From the NCBI GenBank assembly GCA_029856045.1, contig JAHQWG010000048.1, positions 1-64,000 of the forward strand: a stretch of 64,000 bases of DNA. The letters are read 5' to 3'. Numbering within the stretch: the stretch's first letter is position 1; each line of letters begins with the position of its first letter. Origin of the DNA: Promethearchaeia archaeon (GTDB lineage: Archaea > Asgardarchaeota > Lokiarchaeia > Sigyniarchaeales > SOKP01). The notes below the pieces were generated by a model. It searched no databases, was not told the DNA's origin, and saw nothing but the letters and a program-made list of their open reading frames with translations. Both the position numbers and the translations under genes were made by a program. Positions 42,628 through 51,554 of this stretch are shown piece after piece.

Positions 42628-44118
42628 ATGAAAAGACACATAACTTCTCTATTATTAATTATACTCTTATTTTTCAATGTCATAATTGTTGGAAATTCTT
42701 TAGTCTGTGCAAATGAGAATGAAACAATTGATGAGACAATAGTAAATGTAAGAGCAAAAAATATTTTTCTACAGACTAAATTATTTTTATATGAAATAGA
42801 AAACGGATTAAAAGGAGTTGGATATGATGATTATATCGGGTTAATTGATATTGAAGCAGAAAATAATTCATATGCCCAAGAAAAAATCTTTACATTGGCT
42901 GCGTTTTATCATAAATATTTTATATCAGGAACTACGATGACTTATGCATGGGCAGAAAATGAGCTATTAACACCATTACAATCAAATTTTTGGAAATATC
43001 ACAAGATTTTGAGAGCGGAAAGTGAAGAAAATGGGAGTAAATATTTTACAATTGATAGTATGATTGCTTTAGAATTTTTATCAAGTGCATATCGTGATTC
43101 TCAAAACAATATTATTAAAAACCAATTAATAGAACCTTTATTCATTCAGCGAGAATCTATGAAGGCAAATAATACACTTGAATATCACGGTCCCTCTCAA
43201 TCTGATCATTTAGCATTCTGGACTGCAATTGAAGGAGTAGGTTATGAAACAGATCTTAATTCTTATCATAAATATATATCTGGAGGAGATCCGAATCTTC
43301 AATATTGCTTAGCGAATACCTCTTTATGGGCAATTGCAGGTATGCTAAATTATGGATTGTTGGGTAGAGAAACTTCAATCGATGTTGAGAAAGAAGTTTT
43401 TAATGCATCTCTTAACGATGCTCAAAAAACAATGAAATATCTTGAAGATATATTATTTATTAATGGAACTGGGTTTAAAGAATATAATATTGCTTCAACA
43501 GATAAAATCATCTTCAGAACGCAAGCTCTATCATTATTATCTTATGCAAGACTATATCAAGCCACTGGAAATGTGGTATATATTGATAAAGCAGAGAATG
43601 TTATCGTTAATATTATAAAACCTTATTTTATTGATTCTGAAGAAGGGGGAGCTGTTTTATGGTTTAACTCAACTTCAGGAATAGGTGCAAATATTAAAGA
43701 AGGTTATGGGAACGCACTCTATGCATATAGTTTAATTGAATTATATAAGGCAACTGGCAGAGAAAGATATTTAATACTATCTTTGGAAGTAATTAATTTC
43801 TTAAATAATTATATGTATAAAAAAAGCGCTGATGGATTAATCGAAGGATATATAGAATATATTCGAAAAAATGGAACAATTTACGATCCCCCCGGATTTC
43901 TCAGTAATACAACTAGATTGTGGAAAACAAATGCACTTATATTTTATGTTAATGAGGAAATATATTCCACCTATAGACCTTTGCATGTTAAATACATATT
44001 ATGGATGATTATCGGCATAACAACTGTAATTGGAGTAATAATAATTATAAATATCGCCGTTAAACGAAAAATTGTCTATAAAAATTTATCCAAATCAACA
44101 AAAATTTTGACTAAATAA
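42628..44118 (+). CDS. Secreted, membrane-anchored alpha-helical (six-hairpin-like) protein
   Basis: A 496-residue surface protein. It has a signal peptide (basic start, then 'LLLIILLFFNVIIVG', cleavage near 'SLVCANEN') and a C-terminal membrane helix ('ILWMIIGITTVIGVIIIINIAV') with a basic tail. The outer part is made of regularly spaced helices with aromatic/acidic loops ('TYAWAENELLTPLQ', 'FRTQALSLLSYARLYQATGN', 'EGYGNALYAYSLIELYKATGR'), as in (alpha/alpha)6 toroids of the six-hairpin glycosidase and thioredoxin-domain-associated families. A sugar-processing role outside the cell is a guess; catalytic acids were not identified. Confidence 0.6.
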   Translation: MKRHITSLLLIILLFFNVIIVGNSLVCANENETIDETIVNVRAKNIFLQTKLFLYEIENGLKGVGYDDYIGLIDIEAENNSYAQEKIFTLAAFYHKYFISGTTMTYAWAENELLTPLQSNFWKYHKILRAESEENGSKYFTIDSMIALEFLSSAYRDSQNNIIKNQLIEPLFIQRESMKANNTLEYHGPSQSDHLAFWTAIEGVGYETDLNSYHKYISGGDPNLQYCLANTSLWAIAGMLNYGLLGRETSIDVEKEVFNASLNDAQKTMKYLEDILFINGTGFKEYNIASTDKIIFRTQALSLLSYARLYQATGNVVYIDKAENVIVNIIKPYFIDSEEGGAVLWFNSTSGIGANIKEGYGNALYAYSLIELYKATGRERYLILSLEVINFLNNYMYKKSADGLIEGYIEYIRKNGTIYDPPGFLSNTTRLWKTNALIFYVNEEIYSTYRPLHVKYILWMIIGITTVIGVIIIINIAVKRKIVYKNLSKSTKILTK

Positions 44119-44439
44119 TTCTAATCGAATTTTTATTTTCTCTTTAATATTAAATGTAAAACCCATTTCTAAGAGTTATTTAATCTTAGATTTTAAAAAG
44201 TTTTAAGAACATGCTCTATTATTTATTTTTTTTTAATTCTCTTATTTTTTCTACTTTTAACTAAATTCCATTAATTTATCGTGTTGAATAGTTATGAACA
44301 AAAAATAAAAATTCGGTGGATAATTGAGAAAAAAAATTAAAAATAAACATAATTTTTATTTGATAATTGTGACAATATTTAAAAACATATAGAGAGAGAT
44401 CTATACATTTAATTAAACTTCATATGGGTGTAATAATCT
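44119..44439. other. Intergenic region
   Basis: About 320 bp, T-rich after the upstream stop and A-rich near the next gene. A GGGTG (44426-44430) nine bases before ATT 44440 may be the ribosome binding site of the following gene. Nothing else seen. Confidence 0.4.
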
Positions 44440-47286
44440 ATTAAACGAAACAATTTTAAATTAGTCTTATTGATCTCTTTGATCATTTTTTTTAGTGGCT
44501 TCACAGCTATTTCTCTCTATAATAACATCAATTTATTGAAGGATAGTGTCGTCGAAGATTTAGAGAGATTTTCAGATGAATTAAAAATTTCTGCTTGGAA
44601 TTGGAGCACGACCAAGGTTGTCTCCACGGAAAGCACAGAGGATTCTGGATATCCAACAATCGCAGTGGACGGTTCCGGAAACGTGCACATCGCATGGTAT
44701 GATGAGACGGAATATGGTGGATCGGGAGATGATTGGGATATATTTTATAAGCACTGGAACATGACCACGGCGAACTGGACTACGACGGAGGTGATCTCCA
44801 CGGAAGGCACTAATGTTTCTTATACTCCAACAATAGCAGTTGACGATTACGGAAACGTATTTATTGCATGGGAAGATCTTGCGGATTATAACAATTCGGG
44901 AGTGGACCGTGATATATTTTATAAGTATTGGAACGCGACTACGGCGACCTGGACCACAACCGAAGTCGTTTCCACGGAAAGTACTGGTTCTTCTTATTTT
45001 TCAACAATGGCAGTGGACGGTTCAGGAAACGTACATATTGCGTGGAATGATTATACGAATTATAAAAGTTCAGGAGGGGATCTTGACATATTTTATAAGT
45101 ATTGGAACGCAACCACGGCGACTTGGAACACGACCGAGGTGGTCTCCACGGAAAGTACTGCTTTTTCTTCAGAGCCAACAATAGCAGTGGACGGTTTCGG
45201 AAACGTATATATTGCGTGGGAGGATCAAACGGATTATAAAAGTTCAGGAGCGGACAATGATATATTTTATAAGTATTGGAACGCGACTACGGCGACTTGG
45301 AATACGACCGAGGTCATCTCTAATGAAAGCACTAGTGATTCTTGTTCTCCAACATTAGCAGTGGACGGTTCCGAAAACGTGCACATTGCGTGGCATGATG
45401 AGACGGAATATGGTGGATCGGGAGATGATTGGGATATTTTTTATAAGTATTGGAACGCAACCACGGCGAACTGGACTACGACGGAAGTGATCTCCACCGA
45501 AAGCACTGATGATTCTTTTTCTCCAACATTAGCAGTGGACTTTTTGGGAAAATTGCACATTGCATGGCAGGATGAAACGAATTATGGCGGTTCGGGAGGT
45601 GATTATGACATATTTTATAAACACTGGAACGCGACCACGGCGACTTGGACCACGACCGAGGTAATCTCCACGGAAAGCGCTGGTAATTCTCATTCTCCAA
45701 CAATAGCAGTGGACTTTTTGGGAAAAGTGCATATTGCATGGACTGATAAAACGAATTATGGCGGTTCGGGAGGCGATGATGATATATTTTATAAAAAATT
45801 CATATTATCTCCATCGGATCCATCAATAGTAATAAATAATGGAGATGCGAGTACAAATTCCACCTTAGCGAATCTCACGCTCTCGGCGGATGGAGCAGAA
45901 GAAATGTGTTTTAGAAATGGGACATCCATATTTTGGACTAATTGGGAAGCATACGCCACAACAAAACAACTATATTTAGAAGGCTCTACAAATAATACGG
46001 GATATTCAATCTATGTGAAATTTCGAAATGCAACAGGAGTATCTCCCCAAGTCGGTGATAGCATTTTATTTTTAATTTTCACACCCTTGAATCCATCAAT
46101 AATTATAAATAACGGAGATGCAAGTACAAATTCCACCTTAGTGAATCTCACGCTTTCAGTGGATGGAGCAACAGAAATGTGCTTCAAAAATGGGACGGAT
46201 GTTACATGGACCAGTTGGGAGGCGTATATTACGACAAAACAGTTGTATTTAGAAGGGTCTACAAATAATACGCAATATTCAATCGATGTGAAGTTTCGAA
46301 ATGCAACAGGAGAGACCTCCCCAGTTGGTGATAGCATCCTCTATTTAATTTTCACACCATTGAATCCATCAATAATTATAAATAATGGAGATGCAACTAC
46401 TGATTCTGTCTTAGTGACTCTCACGCTCTCGGCGGATGGAGCAACAGAAATGTGCTTTAGAAATTGGACGGGTGGTTCATGGACCAGTTGGGAGGCGTAT
46501 AGTACAACAAAACAGTTGTATTTAGAAGGCTCTACAAACAATACGGAATATTCAGTCTATGTGAAATTTCGAAATGCAGCAGGAGAAACTTCCCCAGTCG
46601 GTGATAGCATCCTATATTTAATTTTCACACCATTAAATCCATCAATAGTAATAAATAATGGAGATGCAACTACTGATTCTATCTTAGTGAATTTAACGCT
46701 CTCGGCGGATGGAGCAACAGAAATGTGCCTTAGAAATGGGACGGGTGGTGCCTGGACCAGTTGGGAGGCGTATAGTACAACAAAACAGTTGTATTTAGAA
46801 GGCTCTGTAAACAATGTGGTATATTCAATCTATGTGAAATTTCGAAATGCAATAGGAGAGATTTCCCCAGTCGGTGATAGTATCCTATTCTTAATTTACA
46901 CACCATCGAATCCATCAATAATTATAAATAATGGAGATGCGAGTACTGATTCTACCTTAGTAACTCTCACACTCTCGGTGGATGGAGCAGACGAAATGTG
47001 TTTCAGAAATGGAACAACTGGTACATGGACCAGTTGGGAGTCGTATGGTACAACAAAACAGTTATATTTAGAAGGCTCTGTAAACAATATGGAATATTCA
47101 ATTTATGTGAAATTTCGAAATGCATTAGGAGATACTTCCCCAGTCAGTGATAACATTCTATATTTGATCACGGAAGAAACGGTAATCCCTGGATATCCAG
47201 TCGGATTTATTATCATTTCATTACTTGCAGGAATAGGAGTAATTGTAATTCTTAATAAATCTAAGAGAATAAAATTGAGAAACTAA
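44440..47286 (+). CDS. Surface protein: seven-bladed propeller, five Ig-like repeats, C-terminal anchor
   Basis: A large extracellular protein of about 948 residues. A hydrophobic signal segment ('LVLLISLIIFFSGFTAI') is followed by seven repeats of ~58 residues with 'IAVDGSGNVHIAW' and an Asp-Ile-Phe-Tyr-Lys strand, fitting one seven-bladed beta-propeller. Five repeats of ~90 residues follow ('IINNGDA...EMCFRNGT...W-x-W/S-W-E-A-Y') and look like Ig-type beta sandwiches. An 'IPGYPVGFIIISLLAGIGVIVIL' anchor with a basic tail ends it. TTG at 44470 would cut off the basic n-region; ATT at 44440 restores it. Probable adhesion or S-layer-associated role. Confidence 0.75.
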   Translation: MKRNNFKLVLLISLIIFFSGFTAISLYNNINLLKDSVVEDLERFSDELKISAWNWSTTKVVSTESTEDSGYPTIAVDGSGNVHIAWYDETEYGGSGDDWDIFYKHWNMTTANWTTTEVISTEGTNVSYTPTIAVDDYGNVFIAWEDLADYNNSGVDRDIFYKYWNATTATWTTTEVVSTESTGSSYFSTMAVDGSGNVHIAWNDYTNYKSSGGDLDIFYKYWNATTATWNTTEVVSTESTAFSSEPTIAVDGFGNVYIAWEDQTDYKSSGADNDIFYKYWNATTATWNTTEVISNESTSDSCSPTLAVDGSENVHIAWHDETEYGGSGDDWDIFYKYWNATTANWTTTEVISTESTDDSFSPTLAVDFLGKLHIAWQDETNYGGSGGDYDIFYKHWNATTATWTTTEVISTESAGNSHSPTIAVDFLGKVHIAWTDKTNYGGSGGDDDIFYKKFILSPSDPSIVINNGDASTNSTLANLTLSADGAEEMCFRNGTSIFWTNWEAYATTKQLYLEGSTNNTGYSIYVKFRNATGVSPQVGDSILFLIFTPLNPSIIINNGDASTNSTLVNLTLSVDGATEMCFKNGTDVTWTSWEAYITTKQLYLEGSTNNTQYSIDVKFRNATGETSPVGDSILYLIFTPLNPSIIINNGDATTDSVLVTLTLSADGATEMCFRNWTGGSWTSWEAYSTTKQLYLEGSTNNTEYSVYVKFRNAAGETSPVGDSILYLIFTPLNPSIVINNGDATTDSILVNLTLSADGATEMCLRNGTGGAWTSWEAYSTTKQLYLEGSVNNVVYSIYVKFRNAIGEISPVGDSILFLIYTPSNPSIIINNGDASTDSTLVTLTLSVDGADEMCFRNGTTGTWTSWESYGTTKQLYLEGSVNNMEYSIYVKFRNALGDTSPVSDNILYLITEETVIPGYPVGFIIISLLAGIGVIVILNKSKRIKLRN
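44608..45800 (+). repeat. Seven ~174-bp tandem repeats encoding propeller blades
   Basis: The DNA repeats closely, unit after unit (for example gcagtggacggttccgg and tattttataagtattgga recur), with a period near 174 bp. The segment is richer in G+C than its surroundings. Confidence 0.85.
45811..47180 (+). repeat. Five ~270-bp tandem repeats encoding Ig-like domains
   Basis: Units begin near 45819, 46093, 46363, 46638 and 46911 with ccatcaataattataaata or a close variant. They remain highly similar at the DNA level, indicating recent expansion. Confidence 0.85.
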
Positions 47287-47819
47287 CTTCCAAAAAGAGA
47301 ACTGGAAATTGCTTTTTTAAATTATAACTCTTTTCCTTTTCGTATAAATCAAGCTACTAATTCATTGCATTTAAGAGAGTTATTTAAAACTTGAATTTTT
47401 TCCATGATATTAAGAGCACATGAAAAATCCATTTAAGGGTATAATATCCAATTGATATGAAGGAGAAATCTTATAGCATGTGAAATTATCTAATGCGTTA
47501 TATTAATCAATACAAAAATATTAGAAATTATATTAATTACCAAATTTTCATAAATATTTGTAAGGTTAAATTTATAAAATAAGATAAAGAATTCTTTCTA
47601 AAGTGATTAGATAAATGTAAAAATAACCCAATAAATTATATACATCATTTTTTACCTCCTTTTTTCGAGTAAATTCAATTTTATATTAGATAAAAATTTT
47701 CAATACTTCCATTTTATAAAAAATTAATCTCCAGAAAGACTATGATTAAAAGAGAAAAAATCCTTAAAATATTCAAAGAATATAAAATTTTCTAATAAAA
47801 GAGTGAAAATAAGATAGAT
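47287..47819. other. Intergenic region, 533 bp
   Basis: AT-rich with several T-runs (for example around 47640-47665) that could end the surface-protein transcript. No credible open frame or RNA fold was found. Confidence 0.45.
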
Positions 47820-48113
47820 ATGATTAGGAAAGAAGAAATTTTAAAAACTCTAAAAAAGTTTAAACAAGAAGTGAAAAAGAAATATAAAGTAAGAGAATTA
47901 GGTCTTTTTGGCTCATACATAAATGAAAAACAAAAAGAAAGTAGTGATATTGATATTCTTGTAGAATTTGATGAAAAAGCTGACCTTTTCGATCTTATAA
48001 GACTTTCGCTATTTCTTGAGGAAAAATTAAATAAGAAAGTTGATATTGTTCCAAAAAGTGCATTAAGGGAGGAGATTAAGGAGAATATCCTTCAAAAGGT
48101 AATATATGCATGA
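47820..48113 (+). CDS. mntA: MntA-type nucleotidyltransferase antitoxin
   Basis: A 97-residue minimal nucleotidyltransferase with 'LGLFGSYINEKQKESSDIDILVEF': the G-S-x10-D-x-D motif of MntA antitoxins, and the third Asp in 'KKVDIVPKSAL'. In described HepT/MntA systems it transfers AMP from ATP to a tyrosine of the HepT toxin and so inactivates it. The stop overlaps the HepT start by four bases (ATGA), as usual. ATG at 47820 is preceded by a purine-rich sequence. Confidence 0.88.
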   Translation: MIRKEEILKTLKKFKQEVKKKYKVRELGLFGSYINEKQKESSDIDILVEFDEKADLFDLIRLSLFLEEKLNKKVDIVPKSALREEIKENILQKVIYA

Positions 48114-48412
48114 GAAATTATAGAATCTACTTAAAGGACATATTTAATGCATTAGAAAGCATAGAAAAATTCATACAAGAGATGAATTTTGAAGAGTTTA
48201 AGAAAGACGATAAAACCTCAAGCGCTGTTATTAGAAAGTTTGAAATAATTGGGGAAGCTGCAAAAAATATTTCAGAAGGGTTAAAACAAAAATATCCTCG
48301 AGTTCCATGGAAAGAAATGGCAGGAATGAGAGATAAATTGATTCATTTTTATTTTGGAGTGGATTATAAATTAGTTTGGATGACGATAAAAGAAAGGTTA
48401 ATCAAAATTTAA
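48110..48412 (+). CDS. hepT: HepT-type HEPN ribonuclease toxin (DUF86)
   Basis: A 100-residue four-helix HEPN protein. It carries the complete R-x4-H-x-Y motif in 'RDKLIHFYF' near residue 77, where Arg and His form the RNase site and Tyr is the AMPylation target. 'IRKFEIIGEAAKNIS' and 'YPRVPWKEMAGMRDKL' are diagnostic of the family. It overlaps the antitoxin gene by four bases, the reverse gene order of the HEPN/MNT pair at 18.4 kb. Length is slightly short of the typical 110-140, with an early stop after 'MTIKERLIKI'. Confidence 0.88.
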   Translation: MRNYRIYLKDIFNALESIEKFIQEMNFEEFKKDDKTSSAVIRKFEIIGEAAKNISEGLKQKYPRVPWKEMAGMRDKLIHFYFGVDYKLVWMTIKERLIKI

Positions 48413-48529
48413 TTTTCTCTTTAATAATAATTATAAAATCAATCTCTCTTCCGCCACCTCCTTGAATCATAATCAATTTTTTAAAAGTATAAAAATGAAA
48501 TTAAAATAAAACAAAGCATATGATTATTT

Positions 48530-49744
48530 ATGGAAAAAAAGGTGGGATTACTATATTCAGAAGACTTCATAACATATAATTTCGGTAAAACACACCCTCT
48601 AAAACCAATAAGATTAGAATTAACTTATAAATTATTTAAGGAGCTTGGTCTTATGTCCCACCCTAAAATTGAGATTATTGCTCCAGAAATGGCAACCGAG
48701 CAAGATTTGATGATGCTGCATTCGGAAGAATATATAAAAGCTGTAAAAAAATTAAGTGAAGATCCAGCTAATCCAACCGTTAAAGGTTGGAAATACGGTT
48801 TAGGTCCGGGAGATAATCCAATTTTTAAAGGAATGTATGAAGCTTCCGCTTTAATCGCGGGTGCAAGTATTAAAGCTGCTGAAATGATCATGAATCAATC
48901 TGAAAATTATGAGGTAATTTTCAATCCTGCTGGAGGCTTGCATCATGCACATAAAGATCAAGCGTCAGGATTTTGTATTTTTAATGACGTGGCTTTAGCT
49001 ATCAAGAAAATGAAAATAATAAAACCCGATATAAGAATCACATATTTAGATATTGATGCACACCATGGGGATGGCGTACAATGGTTTTATTATAATGATC
49101 CTAATGTTTTAACTATATCTTTTCATGAAAGTGGAAGGTATCTATTCCCCGGAACTGGCGATGTAAATGAAATTGGAGATGGAGATGGGAAATATTTCTC
49201 TATTAATTTTCCGTTATTACCTGGTTTTTACGATGATTTATATCTAAACCTTCTAAGAACCATTATTCCAGAAATCCTTAATATATATAAACCAGATGTT
49301 TTAGTTACACAACTTGGTGTAGATGCTTATAATATGGACCCCCTTACTCAATTGGGTTTATCTCTTTCAGGTTACCGCGAAATTGCTAAAGAGATACACC
49401 AATATAGCAAAAAATATTGTAAAAATAAATGGCTCGCCGTTGGCGGAGGAGGCTATTTAGTAACGGTTGTTCCTCGGGCTTGGTCAATTTTTCTTGCAGA
49501 AATGCTTGACGTTAAGCTCAATAATGATCTTCCTACAGAATGGAAAAATGAATGCCAAAAAAATGCTGCAGATGAAATAGCTCCAACAACAATGTTCGAT
49601 AAAAATGATAAGTTGGTATTAGAACTTTTTTCCCACACAGAATTGAAAAAAAGAATGATGGATTATTATAACATGTTAATGAAAGTTAGTCGTGAAAAAT
49701 ATATACCTAATTTAAAAAACGCCGTAGAAAAGTTGAATTTTTAA
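48530..49744 (+). CDS. AcuC-type (class I-like) deacetylase
   Basis: A 404-residue zinc deacetylase of the arginase/HDAC fold, close to acetoin-utilisation AcuC. Visible are 'GGLHHAHKDQASGFCIFNDVALA' in pieces (active-site His pair and F-C-x-F-N-D), 'LDIDAHHGDGVQWFYY' with zinc Asp and His, 'SFHESGRYLFPGTG', 'VTQLGVDAYNMDPL' with the second zinc Asp, and 'VGGGGY'. In an archaeon it could deacetylate proteins, acetyl-CoA synthetase, polyamines or histones; the substrate cannot be told. Start ATG follows a short AT-rich leader. Confidence 0.92.
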   Translation: MEKKVGLLYSEDFITYNFGKTHPLKPIRLELTYKLFKELGLMSHPKIEIIAPEMATEQDLMMLHSEEYIKAVKKLSEDPANPTVKGWKYGLGPGDNPIFKGMYEASALIAGASIKAAEMIMNQSENYEVIFNPAGGLHHAHKDQASGFCIFNDVALAIKKMKIIKPDIRITYLDIDAHHGDGVQWFYYNDPNVLTISFHESGRYLFPGTGDVNEIGDGDGKYFSINFPLLPGFYDDLYLNLLRTIIPEILNIYKPDVLVTQLGVDAYNMDPLTQLGLSLSGYREIAKEIHQYSKKYCKNKWLAVGGGGYLVTVVPRAWSIFLAEMLDVKLNNDLPTEWKNECQKNAADEIAPTTMFDKNDKLVLELFSHTELKKRMMDYYNMLMKVSREKYIPNLKNAVEKLNF

Positions 49745-49935
49745 AACAAAAAAAAATAAAATCATCAATAATTACTAGAAAAAGAGTATATCTAAAAAAA
49801 AATAAAAAAAAAAATCAGTAAAATATTTACTTTAATTTATTTATCTTTAATAACACGTTAATTATAATAAAATTATTTGTTTCTAAAATTGGCGTCAAAT
49901 TTAGATTTTTTTTACATTAATATGTACATTGTCGA

Positions 49936-49958
49936 TTTTCCCGTTTTTCTCGGGAAAA
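49936..49958. promoter_or_regulatory. Perfect 8-bp inverted repeat next to a TATA box
   Basis: TTTTCCCG, seven bases, CGGGAAAA. The palindrome lies just before the TATA-like sequence ctttaaatag (49964-49973), the position of a repressor or activator site in archaea. It could instead be a stem ending an upstream transcript. Confidence 0.45.
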
Positions 49959-49994
49959 GAAAAACTTTAAATAGTTTTCGAGTTCATATAGAAC

Positions 49995-50145
49995 TTAAGA
50001 AGTTTAAAACTTTGATTTAAATATTCGGATACTGGAGAAATAAAAATGTATTCTTATACCTCAACCCTTAACCCTATTGTTAGAAACTACATCTCCCTCA
50101 TTCTAGAATAGTTTTTAAATTATTTCTTCAAACCGAATATCTCCC
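49995..50145 (+). ncRNA. Possible structured small RNA or leader
   Basis: From a start about 25 bp after the TATA box, the sequence can close a long hairpin: ATATTCGG (about 50021-50028) pairs with CCGAATAT (about 50134-50141). The enclosed part is richer in C than its surroundings. It encodes no protein and is followed by a T-rich stretch. It could be a free RNA or the leader of the peptidase gene. No known RNA family recognised. Confidence 0.25.
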
Positions 50146-50264
50146 TTTTCCTTATTACGCCGACATTTTTAATCATTTTACCAAATTTAAAAATCTAGTT
50201 TGAATTATCAAGAAATTGTAAAAATACTTCTTTTTTCTAGATTTTTATTTTATATCTCTCCTTT

Positions 50265-51380
50265 ATGATAAATATGAGAATTAAAAAACTTTTTTTGAAT
50301 GAGAAAATTACTTCTAACCAAATAAAGGTCGATGCGTTTTATATTAAGAAACAAGAGAATTTATTATACTTACTGGGCTTAAAAATTGAATCCGATTCAC
50401 TTTTACTAATACCAAATGTGGATTTTAAAAATTTTAGTATTCCAAAATTTTTTGTTACTGAATTGGATTATGAGCTGACTCATTTGAAGCTTAAGGACTT
50501 GGGTATTTCAGATAAGTTAGAGTTGGTAAAGATACCTAAGGGAAATCCGGATTTTGTTAAAAAGGAATTAGGTAAATTAAAGCTAAGAAGATTAGGATTT
50601 GAAGATGGATTCGTATCATATAATAATTATAAAGAATTAAAGGAAAAATTTAAAGATATTAAGTTTGAAGGAATATCGAGCATAATCCAAGAAGCACGCA
50701 TGAGCAAAGATGAAGATGAGATTATAAAAATAAAGGAAGCTGCCAGAATAGGAGATATTGGTCTTAAGGCTGCGATTGAAAATACTAAAGTTGGAATTAC
50801 TGAATTGGACCTTGCCGCGGAGGCTGAATATTATATGAGAAAAAATGGTTCAAGTAGGGTGGCATTTGAAACGATTGTTGCTTCAGGTGAAAGGTCTTGG
50901 TTTCCCCACGGTACTTCAACTTCACGAAAGATAAAAGATGGAGATATAATTACTATAGATATTGGAGCGGTATATGATGGATATTGCTCTGATATGACGA
51001 GAACTTTTATTCATGGAAAAGTCTCGGATGAGAAAGCGGAAATTATTAACTTTGTTAATAAGGCACAACAAGCTGTTTTAGACGTTATTAAGGCAGGTGA
51101 GAAATGTTCAGAAATGGACCGCATTGCACGTGATTCGTTTAATGAAGATGGAGTTGCAGAGTATTTTATTCATGGATTGGGGCATGGGGTAGGGATTGAT
51201 ATTCACGAAGATCCCTATTTAAACACAACCTCAAAATTCGTTTTAAAAGAAAATATGGTTGTAACAGTCGAACCAGGAATTTATATACCTGGGAAAGGCG
51301 GTTCTCGCACAGAGGATTTAATAGTTGTTAAAGAAAACGGTTTCGAGTGTTTATCTAAATCAGAAGTTAAGCATTATTAG
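50265..51380 (+). CDS. Xaa-Pro aminopeptidase/dipeptidase (M24)
   Basis: A 371-residue two-domain metallopeptidase that removes residues next to proline. The N-terminal creatinase-like domain (1-140) precedes the pita-bread domain. Metal ligands are visible: the two Asp in 'DIGAVYDGYCSDMTR', His in 'FIHGLGHGVGIDIHE', Glu in 'VTVEPGIYI' and Glu in 'GSRTEDLIVV'. The size matches archaeal PepQ-like enzymes. ATG at 50265 or the ATG three codons later can serve. It follows the regulatory-looking intergenic region and precedes a longin-GTPase gene on the same strand. Confidence 0.92.
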   Translation: MINMRIKKLFLNEKITSNQIKVDAFYIKKQENLLYLLGLKIESDSLLLIPNVDFKNFSIPKFFVTELDYELTHLKLKDLGISDKLELVKIPKGNPDFVKKELGKLKLRRLGFEDGFVSYNNYKELKEKFKDIKFEGISSIIQEARMSKDEDEIIKIKEAARIGDIGLKAAIENTKVGITELDLAAEAEYYMRKNGSSRVAFETIVASGERSWFPHGTSTSRKIKDGDIITIDIGAVYDGYCSDMTRTFIHGKVSDEKAEIINFVNKAQQAVLDVIKAGEKCSEMDRIARDSFNEDGVAEYFIHGLGHGVGIDIHEDPYLNTTSKFVLKENMVVTVEPGIYIPGKGGSRTEDLIVVKENGFECLSKSEVKHY

Positions 51381-51554
51381 TGAAAAAAAACTCGGGATCT
51401 TTTGAATAAAACTAGATATTGATTTTTTTTTATATTTTGGACTTTTTAAAGTTTAAGTATTTATATTAGAAGAGTTATTAATGGGTTAGAGCCGATTAAG
51501 ACAAAATAAATTCGAATAAAGATATATATAAAATAATTGAAGATTTTTATAAAG

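Larger units (their letters stand above)
49745..50264. other. 520-bp intergenic region with hairpin, TATA box and possible RNA
   Basis: Low-complexity A-rich sequence to about 49920, then an 8-bp palindrome, a TATA-like box and a C-rich, foldable stretch to about 50145, described separately. No protein-coding frame is apparent. Confidence 0.5.

Noticed and set aside
44939-47087. Several minus- and plus-strand open frames inside the surface-protein gene
   Set aside because: They recur with the 174-bp and 270-bp repeats and have no start signals or recognisable folds.
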